Origin: Blastocladiella emersonii ATCC 22665 | Lineage: Eukaryota > Blastocladiomycota > Blastocladiomycetes > Blastocladiales > Blastocladiaceae | Assembly (NCBI GenBank): GCA_025594325.1 | Contig: JANHCV010000012.1 | Span: 868,001 to 932,000, forward strand | DNA length: 64,000 nucleotides | Reading direction: 5' to 3' | Shown: piece after piece, positions 50,256-60,945 of the stretch | Layout of the letters: every line of letters begins with the position of its first letter | Position numbering within the stretch: position 1 is the stretch's first letter | Position numbers and translations under genes: made by a program | The notes under the pieces: generated by a model | Database searches by the model: none | Told to the model about the DNA's origin: nothing | What the model saw: the letters and a program-made list of their open reading frames with translations, nothing else

Positions 50256-52259
50256 ATGAACCGAGGTAGCCCTCCTCGCCCTCCCCTCCTCCCCCTTCCC
50301 GCACTCACCGTCTCCCATACCACAGGCAAGCTCCCCGGCATGGTACCTCCACCCGGCCAGCTCCCGCCGCCCGGCCAGGGGTTCGGAGGGTACCCGCCGC
50401 CCGGCGTCGGCGCCGGCGCGTGGCAGCAGCAGCAACAACAGCAGCAACAGCAGCAGGCCTTCGGTGGCCCGCCTCCACAGCTGGGCATGCCCCCACAGCA
50501 GCAGCGCGGTGCGCCGGGTCTCGACCTCGACTCGGACTTCCCCGCGCTCGGCGCCGCCGCCGCCGCGGGCAGCCGTTCCGGTGCCGGCGGCGCGAACGCC
50601 GCGGGATCGGGTGGCGGCGGGTTCGACGACTTTCCGCCGCTCGGCGCGGCAGCTGCCGCGGCGGCCGCGGCGCAGGGCGCGGGGAACCCCGCGGGGCCCG
50701 GCGGCAACTGGGCGCCCCACTCGCAGGCGGCCGCGGCCGCGGCAGCGGCGGCTGCGGCGCACCTCGGGATGCACGGGATGGCGATGCGCGGCGGACCGCC
50801 GCCGCCCATGGGCGGGATGCCGCCGCCGCAGGGGATCATGGACAAGGTGCGTGCGTATGGGTACGGCTTGGAGGGCGGGCGCTAACTCGACGCGTGGGTC
50901 TAGGGATTCGGCGCGAAACCGCTCGGCGGACCAGGTATGCCGGGCATGATGGGCGTGCCGCCGCCGGGTCCGCCGGGGTCCATGATGCCGCCGCCGCCGC
51001 TCGGCGGGATGCGGCCGAACGTGCCGCCGGGCCCGCCCATGATGCCCGGGATGGCGGGCAAGATGCCGCCGGGTCCGCCGGGTCCGCCCGGACAGCAGCT
51101 CGGTGGGCCGCCTGGGATCGGCGGCGGCGCGGTGCCGCAGCCGCCCCCGCCGCAGGACACGACGCCGCAAAAGGATGCGGACCGGTTCGGACTCATGGGC
51201 CTGCTCGGGATCATCCGCATGACCGACCCCGACCTCAACGCGCTCGCGCTCGGGACCGACCTCACGACGCTCGGGCTCAACCTCAACTCGCCAGAGTGCG
51301 TTTTTCGTGTCTCACTCGCTCGTCGTCGTACCGTGTCGCTAACGCCGTTCGGGGAGTGTAGTGTGCTGTACGCGACGTTCGTGTCGCCCTTCTCGGAGAC
51401 GCCGCACGCGCTCGGTTCGACGGGCCAGGCCATGGAGCCCGAGTACCACCTGCCGTCGTGCTACCAGGTGGCGGTGCCGCAGGGCGGCGGGCCCGAGGCG
51501 CAGGCGGGCAAGCTCAGCAGCTTCTCGGACGAAACGCTCTTCTACATGTTCTACGCGCAGCCGCGCGACGCGGTGCAGGAGATGGTCGCCAACGAGCTGT
51601 ACATCCGGCACTGGCGGTTCCACAAGGAGCTCAGCCTGTGGCTCACCAAGGACACGGGGTCCGAGCCCTCGCTCAAGACGCCCACGTACGAGCGCGGCAT
51701 CTTCATCTTCTTTGACGTGACGACCTGGGAGAAGACCCGCAAGGAGTTTACGCTGTACTACGACCGGCTCGAGGAGCGCCACGGGCAGCCGCCGTCCGCT
51801 GGGATGCAGCACTCGCAGCAGCAGCAGTCGCCCGTCTCGCTCGCCAACGGTAACGGCGCCGGCGCCATCGGGTCCGCCGCGTTCCACTCCGGCTCCGGGC
51901 TCACGGCCGCTGCAGTCGCAGCCGCCGCCGGCTCCCCGTTCGGCGCCGGCGCGGGTCCCGCCGGGCTCGATCCCGCCATGGCGCACCTCGCCGCGGCAAC
52001 GGCCGCCGCCAACCTCGGCGGACCCGCCGGCCCGCGCATGGGCATGTTCGCCGGCCACCACCACGGCCACCACCCACCACCGCCGGGCGCCGCGGGGCTC
52101 CAGCCGCCGCCGCCGGGCGGGCTCCCGCCGATGCAGGGCGGCGGCGAGCAGCAGCACTACCTCTCGCACATGCAGCAGCAGCAGCAGCGCGGCGGCGCCG
52201 ACCCCGGCATGCTCGCGCGGCTCCAGCAGCAGCAGGGGCCCGGGCTCAACATGCGGTGA
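50256..52259 (+). CDS. NOT2: CCR4-NOT complex subunit NOT2 (CNOT2)
   Basis: Scaffold subunit of the CCR4-NOT deadenylase, acting in mRNA decay and transcription. Four exons: 50256-50265 (10 nt), 50326-50846, 50904-51295 and 51362-52259; introns of 60, 57 and 66 nt with GTAGCC/GTGCGT donors. The product is 606 aa. The N-terminus is Pro/Gly/Gln-rich with a polyglutamine run and two motifs typical of NOT2 (LDLDSDFPALG and FDDFPPLG). The middle has FGLMGLLGIIRMTDPDLNAL and ALGTDLTTLGLNLNSPDVLY (across the last junction). The NOT-box domain follows: EYHLPSCYQVAVP, FSDETLFYMFYAQPRDAVQE and NELYIRHWRFHKELSLWLTK. A His/Pro/Gln-rich C-terminal extension of about 170 residues is unusual; yeast and human NOT2 end soon after the NOT box. 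The 10-nt first exon is inferred from phase and an excellent acceptor. Confidence 0.85.
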
Positions 52260-52452
52260 GAGTTTGGGGGTAGGAGGTTTTGTCTCACATACATATATTT
52301 GCGGTTTCTATTACCAGGGGTGCGCGGGTATTAGGCGCGCGTGAATGGGGCGTAGCGCACGTGCGGGCGTTGCCGCACCGCGTCGCTGTCGCTGTCGTTG
52401 ATGTCGCCGGCTTCCGGTCGCCGCTCTCCGTGCTCGACACGAACCACCGGCC

Positions 52453-55400
52453 ATGAAGCGAGGATCGCGCGCCCGCGACTCGGCGCAACGCAACCGCGCC
52501 GCTGAAGCGCATCGACCGACACCGGCACCCGCTACTACGACCGCCACCGCCGCCATGGCGCCCACCACGCCCGACCCGCACCCGCACCCCGCGACGTGTC
52601 TCGCGCACCGCCTGCGCCAAGGGCACCGCCTCCGCCCGATTGACGTGGCCGCGCTCCACGCCGAGCTCGGCGCGCGCATCGAGACCACCCACAGCATGTG
52701 CATGCTGCACCAGGCCGCGCTCGACCCGCTCGCCGCGCTGCCCGACCGCGCTGCCGTCGACTTGGTGCTGCGCAAGAGGGCGGCAGCGGGACCGCCAACT
52801 GTGGGGGATCCCGCGCAGCGCGCCGACCTCCAGCTCGCCGTCCTCGACGCCATGGAGCGCGGCGTCGCGGCGGTCCCCGTCCAGCGCGGGTTCGGGCCGC
52901 CATGCGTGTTTGCTGCCTCCGACGAGGACGATGATCCGCCTCAACCCGTCGTCGCTGCTGCCGTAACGCGAAGCTCAACGACAACGTCAGCAGCGGCAGG
53001 CGGGTCGCGCGACCGCCGCCTCCCGCTCGGTGTGTTCCCCGCCGTTTTGGGCTACGTCGTCAGCACGCTGCTCGCCCCACCGGGCGACCCGGACCCGGAC
53101 CCGTGCGTCCGCGCGCGCGCCCTCGTCATGCTCCACCACTGGGCCGCCGACCCGACGCTGCGCCTCCAGGACGAGATGGCGCGGCTCTCGCCCGAGCTGC
53201 GCACCGCGCTGATTCTTGCCCTCGTCGACTGCGTCAAGTACCCGCCGCACCCCGAGGATGTGGGCGTCGCTGACGAGGTCGCGTCGGCGGTGCCGACCGT
53301 TGCGCCCGCGGCGACGGTGAACGGGCAGACCGCGACCGCGAACGGTAAGGCGTCGCCCGCGTCGTCGGGCAAGGGGAAGAAGGGCAAGAAGAAGAAGGGC
53401 GGCAAGAAGGGTCACGGCGGGAAGAAGGCCGGCAGCACCAGCGGCGGCGGGTCGCCGCACCCGACACTCAGCGACGACAACGACGACGACGAGCACGATG
53501 CGTCGTCCCTGCCCCCTCCGCCACCCCCTCCCTCCGCGTCCGCTGTCGGCACCGCCGCCGTCGCTCCGGCTGCCGCCGCGGGCACCAACCCGCACCACTT
53601 CGCCATCGACCTGGACGTACAGCTCGCGGCCATCGAGCGCCTGTTCTTCGGCGCGGTGCGCGCCGAGCGGTTCAAGTCGGCCGACGCGAACCCGCTGGCC
53701 ACGCTCGACGTGGACTACGAGGCGGTGCGCGCGTCGCCGCTGCTCCTCCGCCACGTCGCCCTGTACGCGACCGAGCAGGTCGTCCGCCGGTACCGCGAGC
53801 AGCTCCTCGAGCACTGGCGCACCGTGCTGCGCGGGATCCTCGACAAGCACCCGGCGCGGCGCGCCGAGTGGCGCGCGTGGGAGGCCGCGCTCGTCGTCGC
53901 GCCCCTCTTGCTCCCGTCGACCGCGATCCCCGGCGCGTGGTGGCGCGGGTGTATCGGGTGGGCGCATGTTGCGCATTCGACCAAGGATGTACGTTATCGG
54001 CGCGTCGCGCACGATCGACGGGCAACGCTGACACCCTGCGCACGACCCGTAGCCGCTCCTGGTCACGGCGGCGATCCAGGTCGCGACCGAGCGGCACTGC
54101 TACAACCTGCACGAGACCAACATGCGCACCATCGCGCTCGGCACGCTCGACGTGCTGAACCGGTCGGACGCGGCGTGCGCGTACGCGCAGTTCATGGCGA
54201 TGCGGCTCGTCGCGTCCAACGTGCTGTGCTGCACGCTGCGCGGCGACCACGTCGCCGACTGGTGCCTCGACACGATCCAGGCGCTCGAGTCGCGGATCCG
54301 CGAGGCGACCAGCGCCGTGCGCTCGCCCATCACCATGGCGGGCGTCTGGGAGCTCATCGAGCGGCTGCCCAACGAAACCTACTCGTCGCCGCACGTCGGG
54401 TCCGGCCTCCTGTGCCCGTCGGCGATCCACGAGTTTGTCCTGTCGCTCATCACGCCGCTCTCGAAGGCGTGGATCGTCACCGTGTGGCGCCGGCACCCGG
54501 CGCGCTGGCTCGCGCTCCTCCGGCTCCAGCTCAAGGTCGTCCGGTCGCTGTGGTCGCGGCCCGCCGGGTACGACTGCCCGTTCTTCGCTGTCATCACCTT
54601 CAACCAGCTCCTCGCCCTCGCCCGCGACCTGCTCGCCGCGCACGCCGACCCGGCGACCCGCGCCGCCGTTTCTTGGGGGATGCCCGGCGACTGGCCCCTC
54701 TTCTCCCGCGACTGGGCGTGGGCCCCCGTCACCAAGGCGCTCCTGCTCCAGACGGTCGAGGCCATGATGCAGTGGAACGTGTTCCAGTTCTACGCGTCCG
54801 ACGACGGGACACAGTGGGAGGAGATGGTCCAGATCATGGAGGCCGCCGTCGCGCTCGACTCGGACGACCTGCTCACGGGCATCGGCAGCATCCTGTCCGG
54901 GTGGTACCACCACGGCACGCTCGCGGCGCAGCTCGAGGACGACGCCGTGCCCGGGACCGGCGCCGCCGCGACGCCCGCTGCCGCGGGGACCGACGGCAAG
55001 GCGGCAACCGCGCCCGCAGCCACCGCGACGACCACGGCACTCGCGCCCGCCAGCTACCACAGCCGCAAGGTGCTCGTCTCCTTCACGCGGATCATGGACA
55101 CGGTGTGGCGCAGCTACGAGGTATGGATGGACGACGACACCGTTCTCCCGCCCGGCGACGCCGACGCCATCTACACCGCACACGGCCTGCGCGCGGGCCG
55201 CCGCATCGCCGCGCTGTTCGCCGACTTCCACTTCCACGCGCGCGACGAGCCCGAGCCGCGGATCTGGGTCCGCCAGATGCTCGAGTACCAGCTGCCGCGC
55301 CTCCTGCGCGAGATCCTCGGGCACGACGCGGGCGAGGTGCGGCACGATTTGGGGGTTGCGAAACTCGCCTCGCTCCTCCTCTTCGTCCCCGCGCCCCACA

Positions 55401-55816
55401 AGCGCGCCATGTACCTCCACACGGCGCTGCGCACCGTCCCGCGCGCGTACCGCCGCGGCATCCTCGACGAGCACCTTTTGGGGGAAGGGACGCGACGCCG
55501 CGCGCGCGACGGGTGTCCGCTCGCGCACGTGCTCCTCAACACCGTCGCGTGGGCTATGTTCTTCCACGTCCGCCACGCGCGCGTCGCGGGTGGTGGCGAG
55601 TTCGACAAGGATCTCGCGGCCCTCATGCGCGCCGCGGCCGAGGTGACCAAGGAGAATGCGGCGAGTGTCGCGGTGCCCATCAACTACCTCGTCCCGCTCG
55701 TTCGCGCCACCGCGAGGGTGGAGACCGGGCCGCCCGCGCTCGATGACGCGGTGCAGGGCGGGGTGCGCGAGAAGTTGGTCGCGCTTGGTGTGCATAATTG
55801 GTGGAAGGGACAGTGA
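52453..55816 (+). CDS. Uncharacterised 1,099-residue protein
   Basis: Not recognised. Exons 52453-53988 and 54053-55816, intron 64 nt (GTACGT...TAG, phase 0). From the first ATG 1,099 aa; a better start context (GCCGCCATGGCG) at 52555 would give 1,065. The first half contains a Lys/Gly-rich basic stretch (KGKKGKKKKGGKKGHGGKK, about residue 310), an acidic patch and polyproline. The second half is helical and better conserved-looking: ATERHCYNLHETNMRTIALG, CYNLHE..., SAIHEFVLSLITPLSKAWIV, PRIWVRQMLEYQLPRLLREI and PINYLVPLVRATARVETGPP. No signal peptide or membrane segments. A NatC auxiliary subunit (Mak10/NAA35) was considered because of size and layout, but its hallmark motif was not found. 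Confidence 0.65.
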
Positions 55817-56336
55817 TGGCGGGTTGGGCGGAGTATCTAATGGAGATAGTTTTTGAGTGATATCGGAGTGATGGGCCCCTGAGTGAGACGCAGGGGAAGT
55901 CGACAGCGGCCCGCTGGTCCGCGGGAAGCTGGTGGCCCTCGGTGCGGACTGCAAGGGCATGTCGTAATGACCTAGTCGGAGGGTACAACCGAGACGATTC
56001 GTGAGCGTTTGCAACGAGGGTTGAGCAGACGCGCTCTCGACTCAAGACTAGATAACACCACGGATCGAGGTCGGCCCGCCCGCCCGCCCGCCACGCTGGA
56101 TGACGCGGTAAAGAGCTGTACCTGCGACAAGGTGGTGGCCCTAGATGCGCGTCTGGTGCAAGGGCAGATATGTATGCCTGGTGTTGAAGAGTATCTGCAC
56201 AAATCGATTCTTGAAAGCGGTTTAGAGGAGGGTTCGAGCGAAATGCGAGGCGAGGCGGAGGGTGAGTCGGGAGCTGCCCGCGCACGCTGGACGGCCGCGT
56301 CGAACTGATTCAGAGCAAAAGAACCCACCGTTCTCC
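55817..56336. other. Intergenic region
   Basis: About 520 bp without a supportable gene between the unknown gene and the LRR fragment; includes a short GCCCGCCCGCCCGCC run near 56080. Confidence 0.35.
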
Positions 56337-56690
56337 GCTCAGTTGCGCGAGCTCGATCTCATGGATTCAGTGCTCAAGTACCTGGAAGACGCTGAAGCCC
56401 TGTTCCGCTCGCTTCCGCCCATGCTTCACACCCTCAACCTCGCCGACAGCGAACTGGACGACCTGGACTTTATTGAGGCACTCGCCCTCAACCTGCCCAA
56501 AAGCTTGGTCGAGCTGTTCCTCGCGTACAACGACATTGACGAGGACTACGTGGCCGTGCTCGCCGCTCGTCTCCCGCAGACGCTCGCCGTGCTGGATCTC
56601 ACTGGAAACGAGTTTGGCGACCTGGGCCTCGCCAGTACGTGGACAACTTTGTGGTGTCCTTGTCGCAGTGCGCCAAGCCCTGCAAATCAA
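56337..56690 (+). pseudogene. Leucine-rich-repeat fragment
   Basis: About three LRR units without the rest of a gene: LRELDLMDSVLKYLEDAEAL, LHTLNLADSELDDLDFIEAL, KSLVELFLAYNDIDEDYVAV and QTLAVLDLTGNEFGDLGLA, then a possible donor GTACGT and loss of homology. The family's N-terminal domain is missing upstream and the frame has no good start. It is a remnant of the same LRR family as the next gene, on the same strand. Confidence 0.5.
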
Positions 56691-56903
56691 ATGTGAGCGG
56701 CATGCATTTTCGCTTTCATAAACCACCTGAAAAACCGTGAAGAGCTTTGTCCGGTCGCTCGTGAGTCGCAGCGTGATATACGCGGTGGTCAAGTGCACGT
56801 GGCTCACCTGATGCTGTGTGGCGGCATCAACTCGACGTCCAAACTTTCGTGGCGCCACATGAGTCTCGCCCTCCGTCCGCTCCTTCGTCCACGCCCACCA
56901 CCG

Positions 56904-58727
56904 ATGCAACCACATGAAAAACCTGCCATGGACCTAATGCAACGTAAACTCGACGTCAGCGAGATTCTTGCTGATATTCTCATGCGCGCCGTCCGGCTGC
57001 ACGACCCGCACGATGCTCCCGGCCTGCTCCAGTACGTGCGGGTCTTGCCGCGCAACCGTGCCCCCGAGGTAACCCGCCTCGTCTTGCAAATTTGTCCTGC
57101 TTTCGGTGTTCTGGAAGCCACGCGCAGTGGAAACGCTCGACTGCTTAAGCTACGCCGAGCTTTCGGTATCAAGGAAGCCGCACCCGACGACAAAAACGAG
57201 CAGGATCTACGTAATGCCCTTTACCAGGCCCTTGATCTCGGCTACGAGGATGTGCTTGCGTGGTGGCGCGGGGTAGATACGAGCCAGCTTTGTCGGTATA
57301 GCTCGGCTGCCTTACGCACAGCGCTCGATCTTTTCCACCCGGCCGAAGCGGGCGTCGCACCCGGTGACGCGGAAATTGCGCGCATTGCTAACGATATCCA
57401 ATGCGGCAAGTTGACCAAAGTCGAGCTCTCCCGCAAGTGTGTGACTTCGAATGGAATTGCAGAGCTCAACCTCGCGCTTGCTTCGCCTAATCAGCAGGTG
57501 GCGTCGGTCGCGCTTGAACGCTGCTATGTCAACGCCTCTCAAGCCCTTGAGCTGCGGCTTCCTTCGACCGTTATGACGCTTGATCTGTCGTACAGCAAGT
57601 TACGGCTGGCAAATGCAAACGAGGATAATTACGCGGCAGCGAGTCCACTTTTACTCTCGGCATCCTTGCGTGAACTTAAGCTTGCCTATTGCTTTTCGGC
57701 GGTAAACTACCTCTTGGCTTTCAAATCCCACCTGTGTCCATCCCTTGTCGCGCTTGACCTGACTTGTACTGAGTTTTGCGACAACGATATTCGTCAACTT
57801 GTGACCTGTCTGCCGCGATCGCTTGAGCGCCTTGTCTTGAAGCGCTCCCTTCGTGGCTCCGAATCGATTGCGCTGGTTGCCGATCACCTCCCGCCAACTC
57901 TCACTGACCTTGATCTCAGCTCCAACGATATTACTGGAATCGACGCATTCACGCTGGCACGGCGTATCAGTCACCTTCCCTCCTTGCGCAGACTTAAACT
58001 GAAATTGTGCGACATACCTCCCACAGTCATGGCAACCATCGTCAGCGACCTTCCTGATGGGATGGAGGAGCTGAACCTCAGCTGGAACACGTTTGACAAG
58101 GAGACTGCACTGGCATTTGCCTCCCGCGCGCTCCCGCGTCTCTTGAAATTAAAGCTTCAACATGTTGAGCTGTGCAACGACAGCGCGCTCACGCTCGTAC
58201 AAGGGTTCTCATCGGCCCTCGTACATCTCGATCTTTCTGATAACAAGCTTGGAACCACTGCAGTTCTTGCCATTGTCCGCAAATTGGCATCCACCTCACA
58301 TCAACTGCGCGTTCTTAAGCTTAAAAATGTGGGCTGGCTCAAAGAGGAAGCCATGTCAGAGTTGGCATCGTTGCTTCCGCAGTCCCTAACCGAGCTTTAC
58401 TTCAGCCCGGACGTAAATAATTTCATCGAGAACACGGAAGGGTTCTTCCGTGTCTTTTCACTAAACTCGTTGACGCGGCTCGAGCTTCGCCGCTTTGAAA
58501 TCGGTTTCCCAGAAGTCGAGTCGTTTGCCGCGTGGCTACGATCGGCAACTACTCTCAAAACTTTCACGTTTACTCAGGCTCACCTGAACAATCGGACAGC
58601 TCGTGTCACCGACCGCGCCGTCGCTCACCCCCGCCGCGCTTCTCGCCTCACTATCCCTCGTACCCGCGGCGCCTCGACCCAGACGGCTCAAAAAAAACTC
58701 TCAAGGACAAGCTTACTCGTATCCTGA
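56904..58727 (+). CDS. Long leucine-rich-repeat protein (possible 3' junction)
   Basis: Best-preserved member of the local LRR family, single exon of 607 aa from ATG 56904 (a second ATG at 56928 begins MDLMQRKLDVSEI, aligning with the start at 40066). Residues 1-150 form the family N-terminal helical domain: SEILADILMRAVRLHDPHDA, LLQYVRVLPRNRAPEVTRLV, YEDVLAWWRGVD. About 14 LRRs follow (STVMTLDLSYSKLRL, PSLVALDLTCTEFCDNDIRQ, PTLTDLDLSSNDITGIDAFT, DGMEELNLSWNTFDKETALA). Family similarity ends abruptly at QAHLNNRTA, around nucleotide 58600; the last 43 residues are Arg-rich and unlike an LRR cap, so the 3' end may have been replaced by a rearrangement. Confidence 0.65.
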   Translation: MQPHEKPAMDLMQRKLDVSEILADILMRAVRLHDPHDAPGLLQYVRVLPRNRAPEVTRLVLQICPAFGVLEATRSGNARLLKLRRAFGIKEAAPDDKNEQDLRNALYQALDLGYEDVLAWWRGVDTSQLCRYSSAALRTALDLFHPAEAGVAPGDAEIARIANDIQCGKLTKVELSRKCVTSNGIAELNLALASPNQQVASVALERCYVNASQALELRLPSTVMTLDLSYSKLRLANANEDNYAAASPLLLSASLRELKLAYCFSAVNYLLAFKSHLCPSLVALDLTCTEFCDNDIRQLVTCLPRSLERLVLKRSLRGSESIALVADHLPPTLTDLDLSSNDITGIDAFTLARRISHLPSLRRLKLKLCDIPPTVMATIVSDLPDGMEELNLSWNTFDKETALAFASRALPRLLKLKLQHVELCNDSALTLVQGFSSALVHLDLSDNKLGTTAVLAIVRKLASTSHQLRVLKLKNVGWLKEEAMSELASLLPQSLTELYFSPDVNNFIENTEGFFRVFSLNSLTRLELRRFEIGFPEVESFAAWLRSATTLKTFTFTQAHLNNRTARVTDRAVAHPRRASRLTIPRTRGASTQTAQKKLSRTSLLVS

Positions 58728-60945
58728 GCCCCGCGACGGTGCCCGGCGCGCTCAGCGGCCAGTCGCGCGCGGCAACGCGGCCTCCAAGCAGCCCGCCCGC
58801 GTCGCGGCGACGCCCTCGGGCGCGGGACGGGCGGCGGCGGTAGCAGATGATGCACACGGTCTGTCTCACGTGTCCGATAGTGCGTGGGTCGTGGTGGTGA
58901 GCTAGTAGACGGCCTAGAGCTCGCCGCGCGCGCGAGCCATGGCCACGGCCACGGTCCACCCACCACGCGCTCGGCGCGCAGCACGGCGTCGTCCCGCTGC
59001 TTCGCGAGCGTCAAGAGATGCTGCGGGGTGCCCGTCCCGCCGCGGTCACGCGCCAGCGCTAGTCGCGCGCCGCGGCCGCGACCCGCTTCGCCGCCGCGAT
59101 GCGTGGTTTGGAGCGGCCCAAGTCGACCGCCACTGCGAGGGCGCACAGCTAGCACCCTCTCGGGGAGTCGTGTGCGGTACGGAGCTCACCCCGTCGTCTC
59201 GGGCAGCAGCCGTGTCCGAGTCCGGCTCGACCGTGGCGGTGCGTGCGCGTCGCGAGTGCGAGCGGGCGACCTGAGTCGTTCCCACGGTGGCGGGCTAGTG
59301 GCGCGGGGACCACGTCAAGCGTCGGGCGCCCTGCGTCGTCGTCGCCCGTCGCCGCGCGCGGCGCACTCAGCTACGGCCGCCGCGGGCGGAACGGTGGCTC
59401 CCGCCCGACGCAACAGATGCGCCGAGCTCACGGCGGCAGGATAGACTCGTTTGGGTGATGAAGAACTTCGTATATTGCTGGTGCTTCGCGAGCGAGGGCC
59501 GCGGCCGACTGACACGGCGAGGCGAGGCAGCGCCCGCCCTACGCCGGGCGAGGGCCGGGCTCGGCGGCAGCGATACATGAGAGTGCATAGAGTGTGGAGT
59601 TGCGTAGACGAAGCGTGTGCGACCACGAGGGGGAGCGCGAGAGAGAGGGGAGAGGGGGAGCGGGCAGCGGCGAGGCGGCCGCGGGGCCGAGCAGCGCGGA
59701 AAACGCCAAGTCCCGAGCCGCACTGCGGCAGCCCGCCCTGAAGGGAAACGGAGAGCGAGGGAAAAAGAAAATTGATTTTCAGCCGGCGCCCAGCTTGCGC
59801 CCAGCTCACCGCGGCGGTGCGGTGGAGCGATGTGGCGCAACGCCTGCAGCTCCGCGCGCGCTGATTGGCTGGTTCCCTGGCCGCCAGCTTGTTCACAAGT
59901 GGGGCCGCAAGCGTAGTGACCACGTACGCGGTACTCCGCTTCCCGCGACGCGTGAGACGGCGGAGCCCCGGCGCGGCCCGCGGGACGCGTCGTTCTCACG
60001 GTCCTTGTGTCGCGCCCGCTTGGCCCGCTCGGACGCCATGCCTAAGAGTTGCTCGATCGGAACACTACGGTCGACTTTCTCTGCGAGAGGGCGCCAGCTG
60101 CAAGCCTGCATGATCACGGCGGTCGTGCCGGCCGTCCTCGCTCTCCCTCTTGCACGGCGATGCCGCGGATGAATCGCATGGAACGCAACGAGTACTTGTT
60201 GCATCTCGCTCTCTGGCCTCTCCTCGCGCCCTAGTTGCCGCGAGCGGCATGGATCCGGCGGCGTGAGGACCCGCCCAGTGCTCAGTCGTCGCCGCGCGTG
60301 CGAGGCCGCTGCATCGGCGACCCACCCGCTGGCCCGCCGCGAGCGAACCGAGAAGCTCAACTCGCGATTTGGGCGGCGGAGCGACCGCAGTCGGGCATGG
60401 TGGCGCGGATAGCGCATGATTTACTGTGAGAGCGGGCGGGCTCATGGCGCCAGGCCCGGCGAGCACGGCCACCGCTGAACCTGCTGAACGTCGTGCATGG
60501 ACCCGAGACAGAGCGCCGAGTCGGACCCGAAACAGAGCGCCGAGTCGCGGACGCTGCACACGACGCTCTCGTTCGCTCCCGACTGAGGTACAGGCGCCGA
60601 GTGCGATCGTTCGTGCGAGAAGCGAGATCGCTGCGGCGGAAGTGGCTAGATGCTACATAACGGCGACCAGCGTCGGGTCCCTTGTCAAGTACGCGTTGAT
60701 CGCCAGCGTTGTCTGCAAGTGCGAGCAGTGACTTTGCCGTCGCGCCCTCGTCGCCCACTCCAGTAAGCACCTCCGCGCGTGCGTCACTTTGACAATGCTT
60801 GTGGCCTAGAGATCGCGCCTCATCGTCCGCATCACCTCGCGCTACTTGTGTGCTCGTTACGGTGATCACAACTCAACCGGGGTGCGCTCGCAAGAGATTT
60901 CCAGTCAATTACAATGCACATTTATGCTCAGCAACTCGCTACTTC
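58728..60945. other. 2.2-kb stretch without a convincing gene
   Basis: Very GC-rich. Short coding-like pieces exist in changing frames, for example KKTLKDKLTRILSPATVPGA just after the LRR gene (plus) and TPQHLLTLAKQRDDAVLRAE (minus, about 58990-59050), but nothing can be joined. It may be eroded coding DNA. Confidence 0.35.

Noticed and set aside
52453-55816. Mak10/NAA35 (NatC subunit) assignment
   Set aside because: The hallmark Mak10 motif near the N-terminus (an acidic GDPKMD-type block) is not present; size alone is not enough.
59315-59923. 200-codon minus-strand frames in the 58.7-60.9 kb gap
   Set aside because: Two overlapping frames of similar length and Arg/Ser/Pro-rich composition exist in the same DNA, which is typical of non-coding GC-rich sequence.
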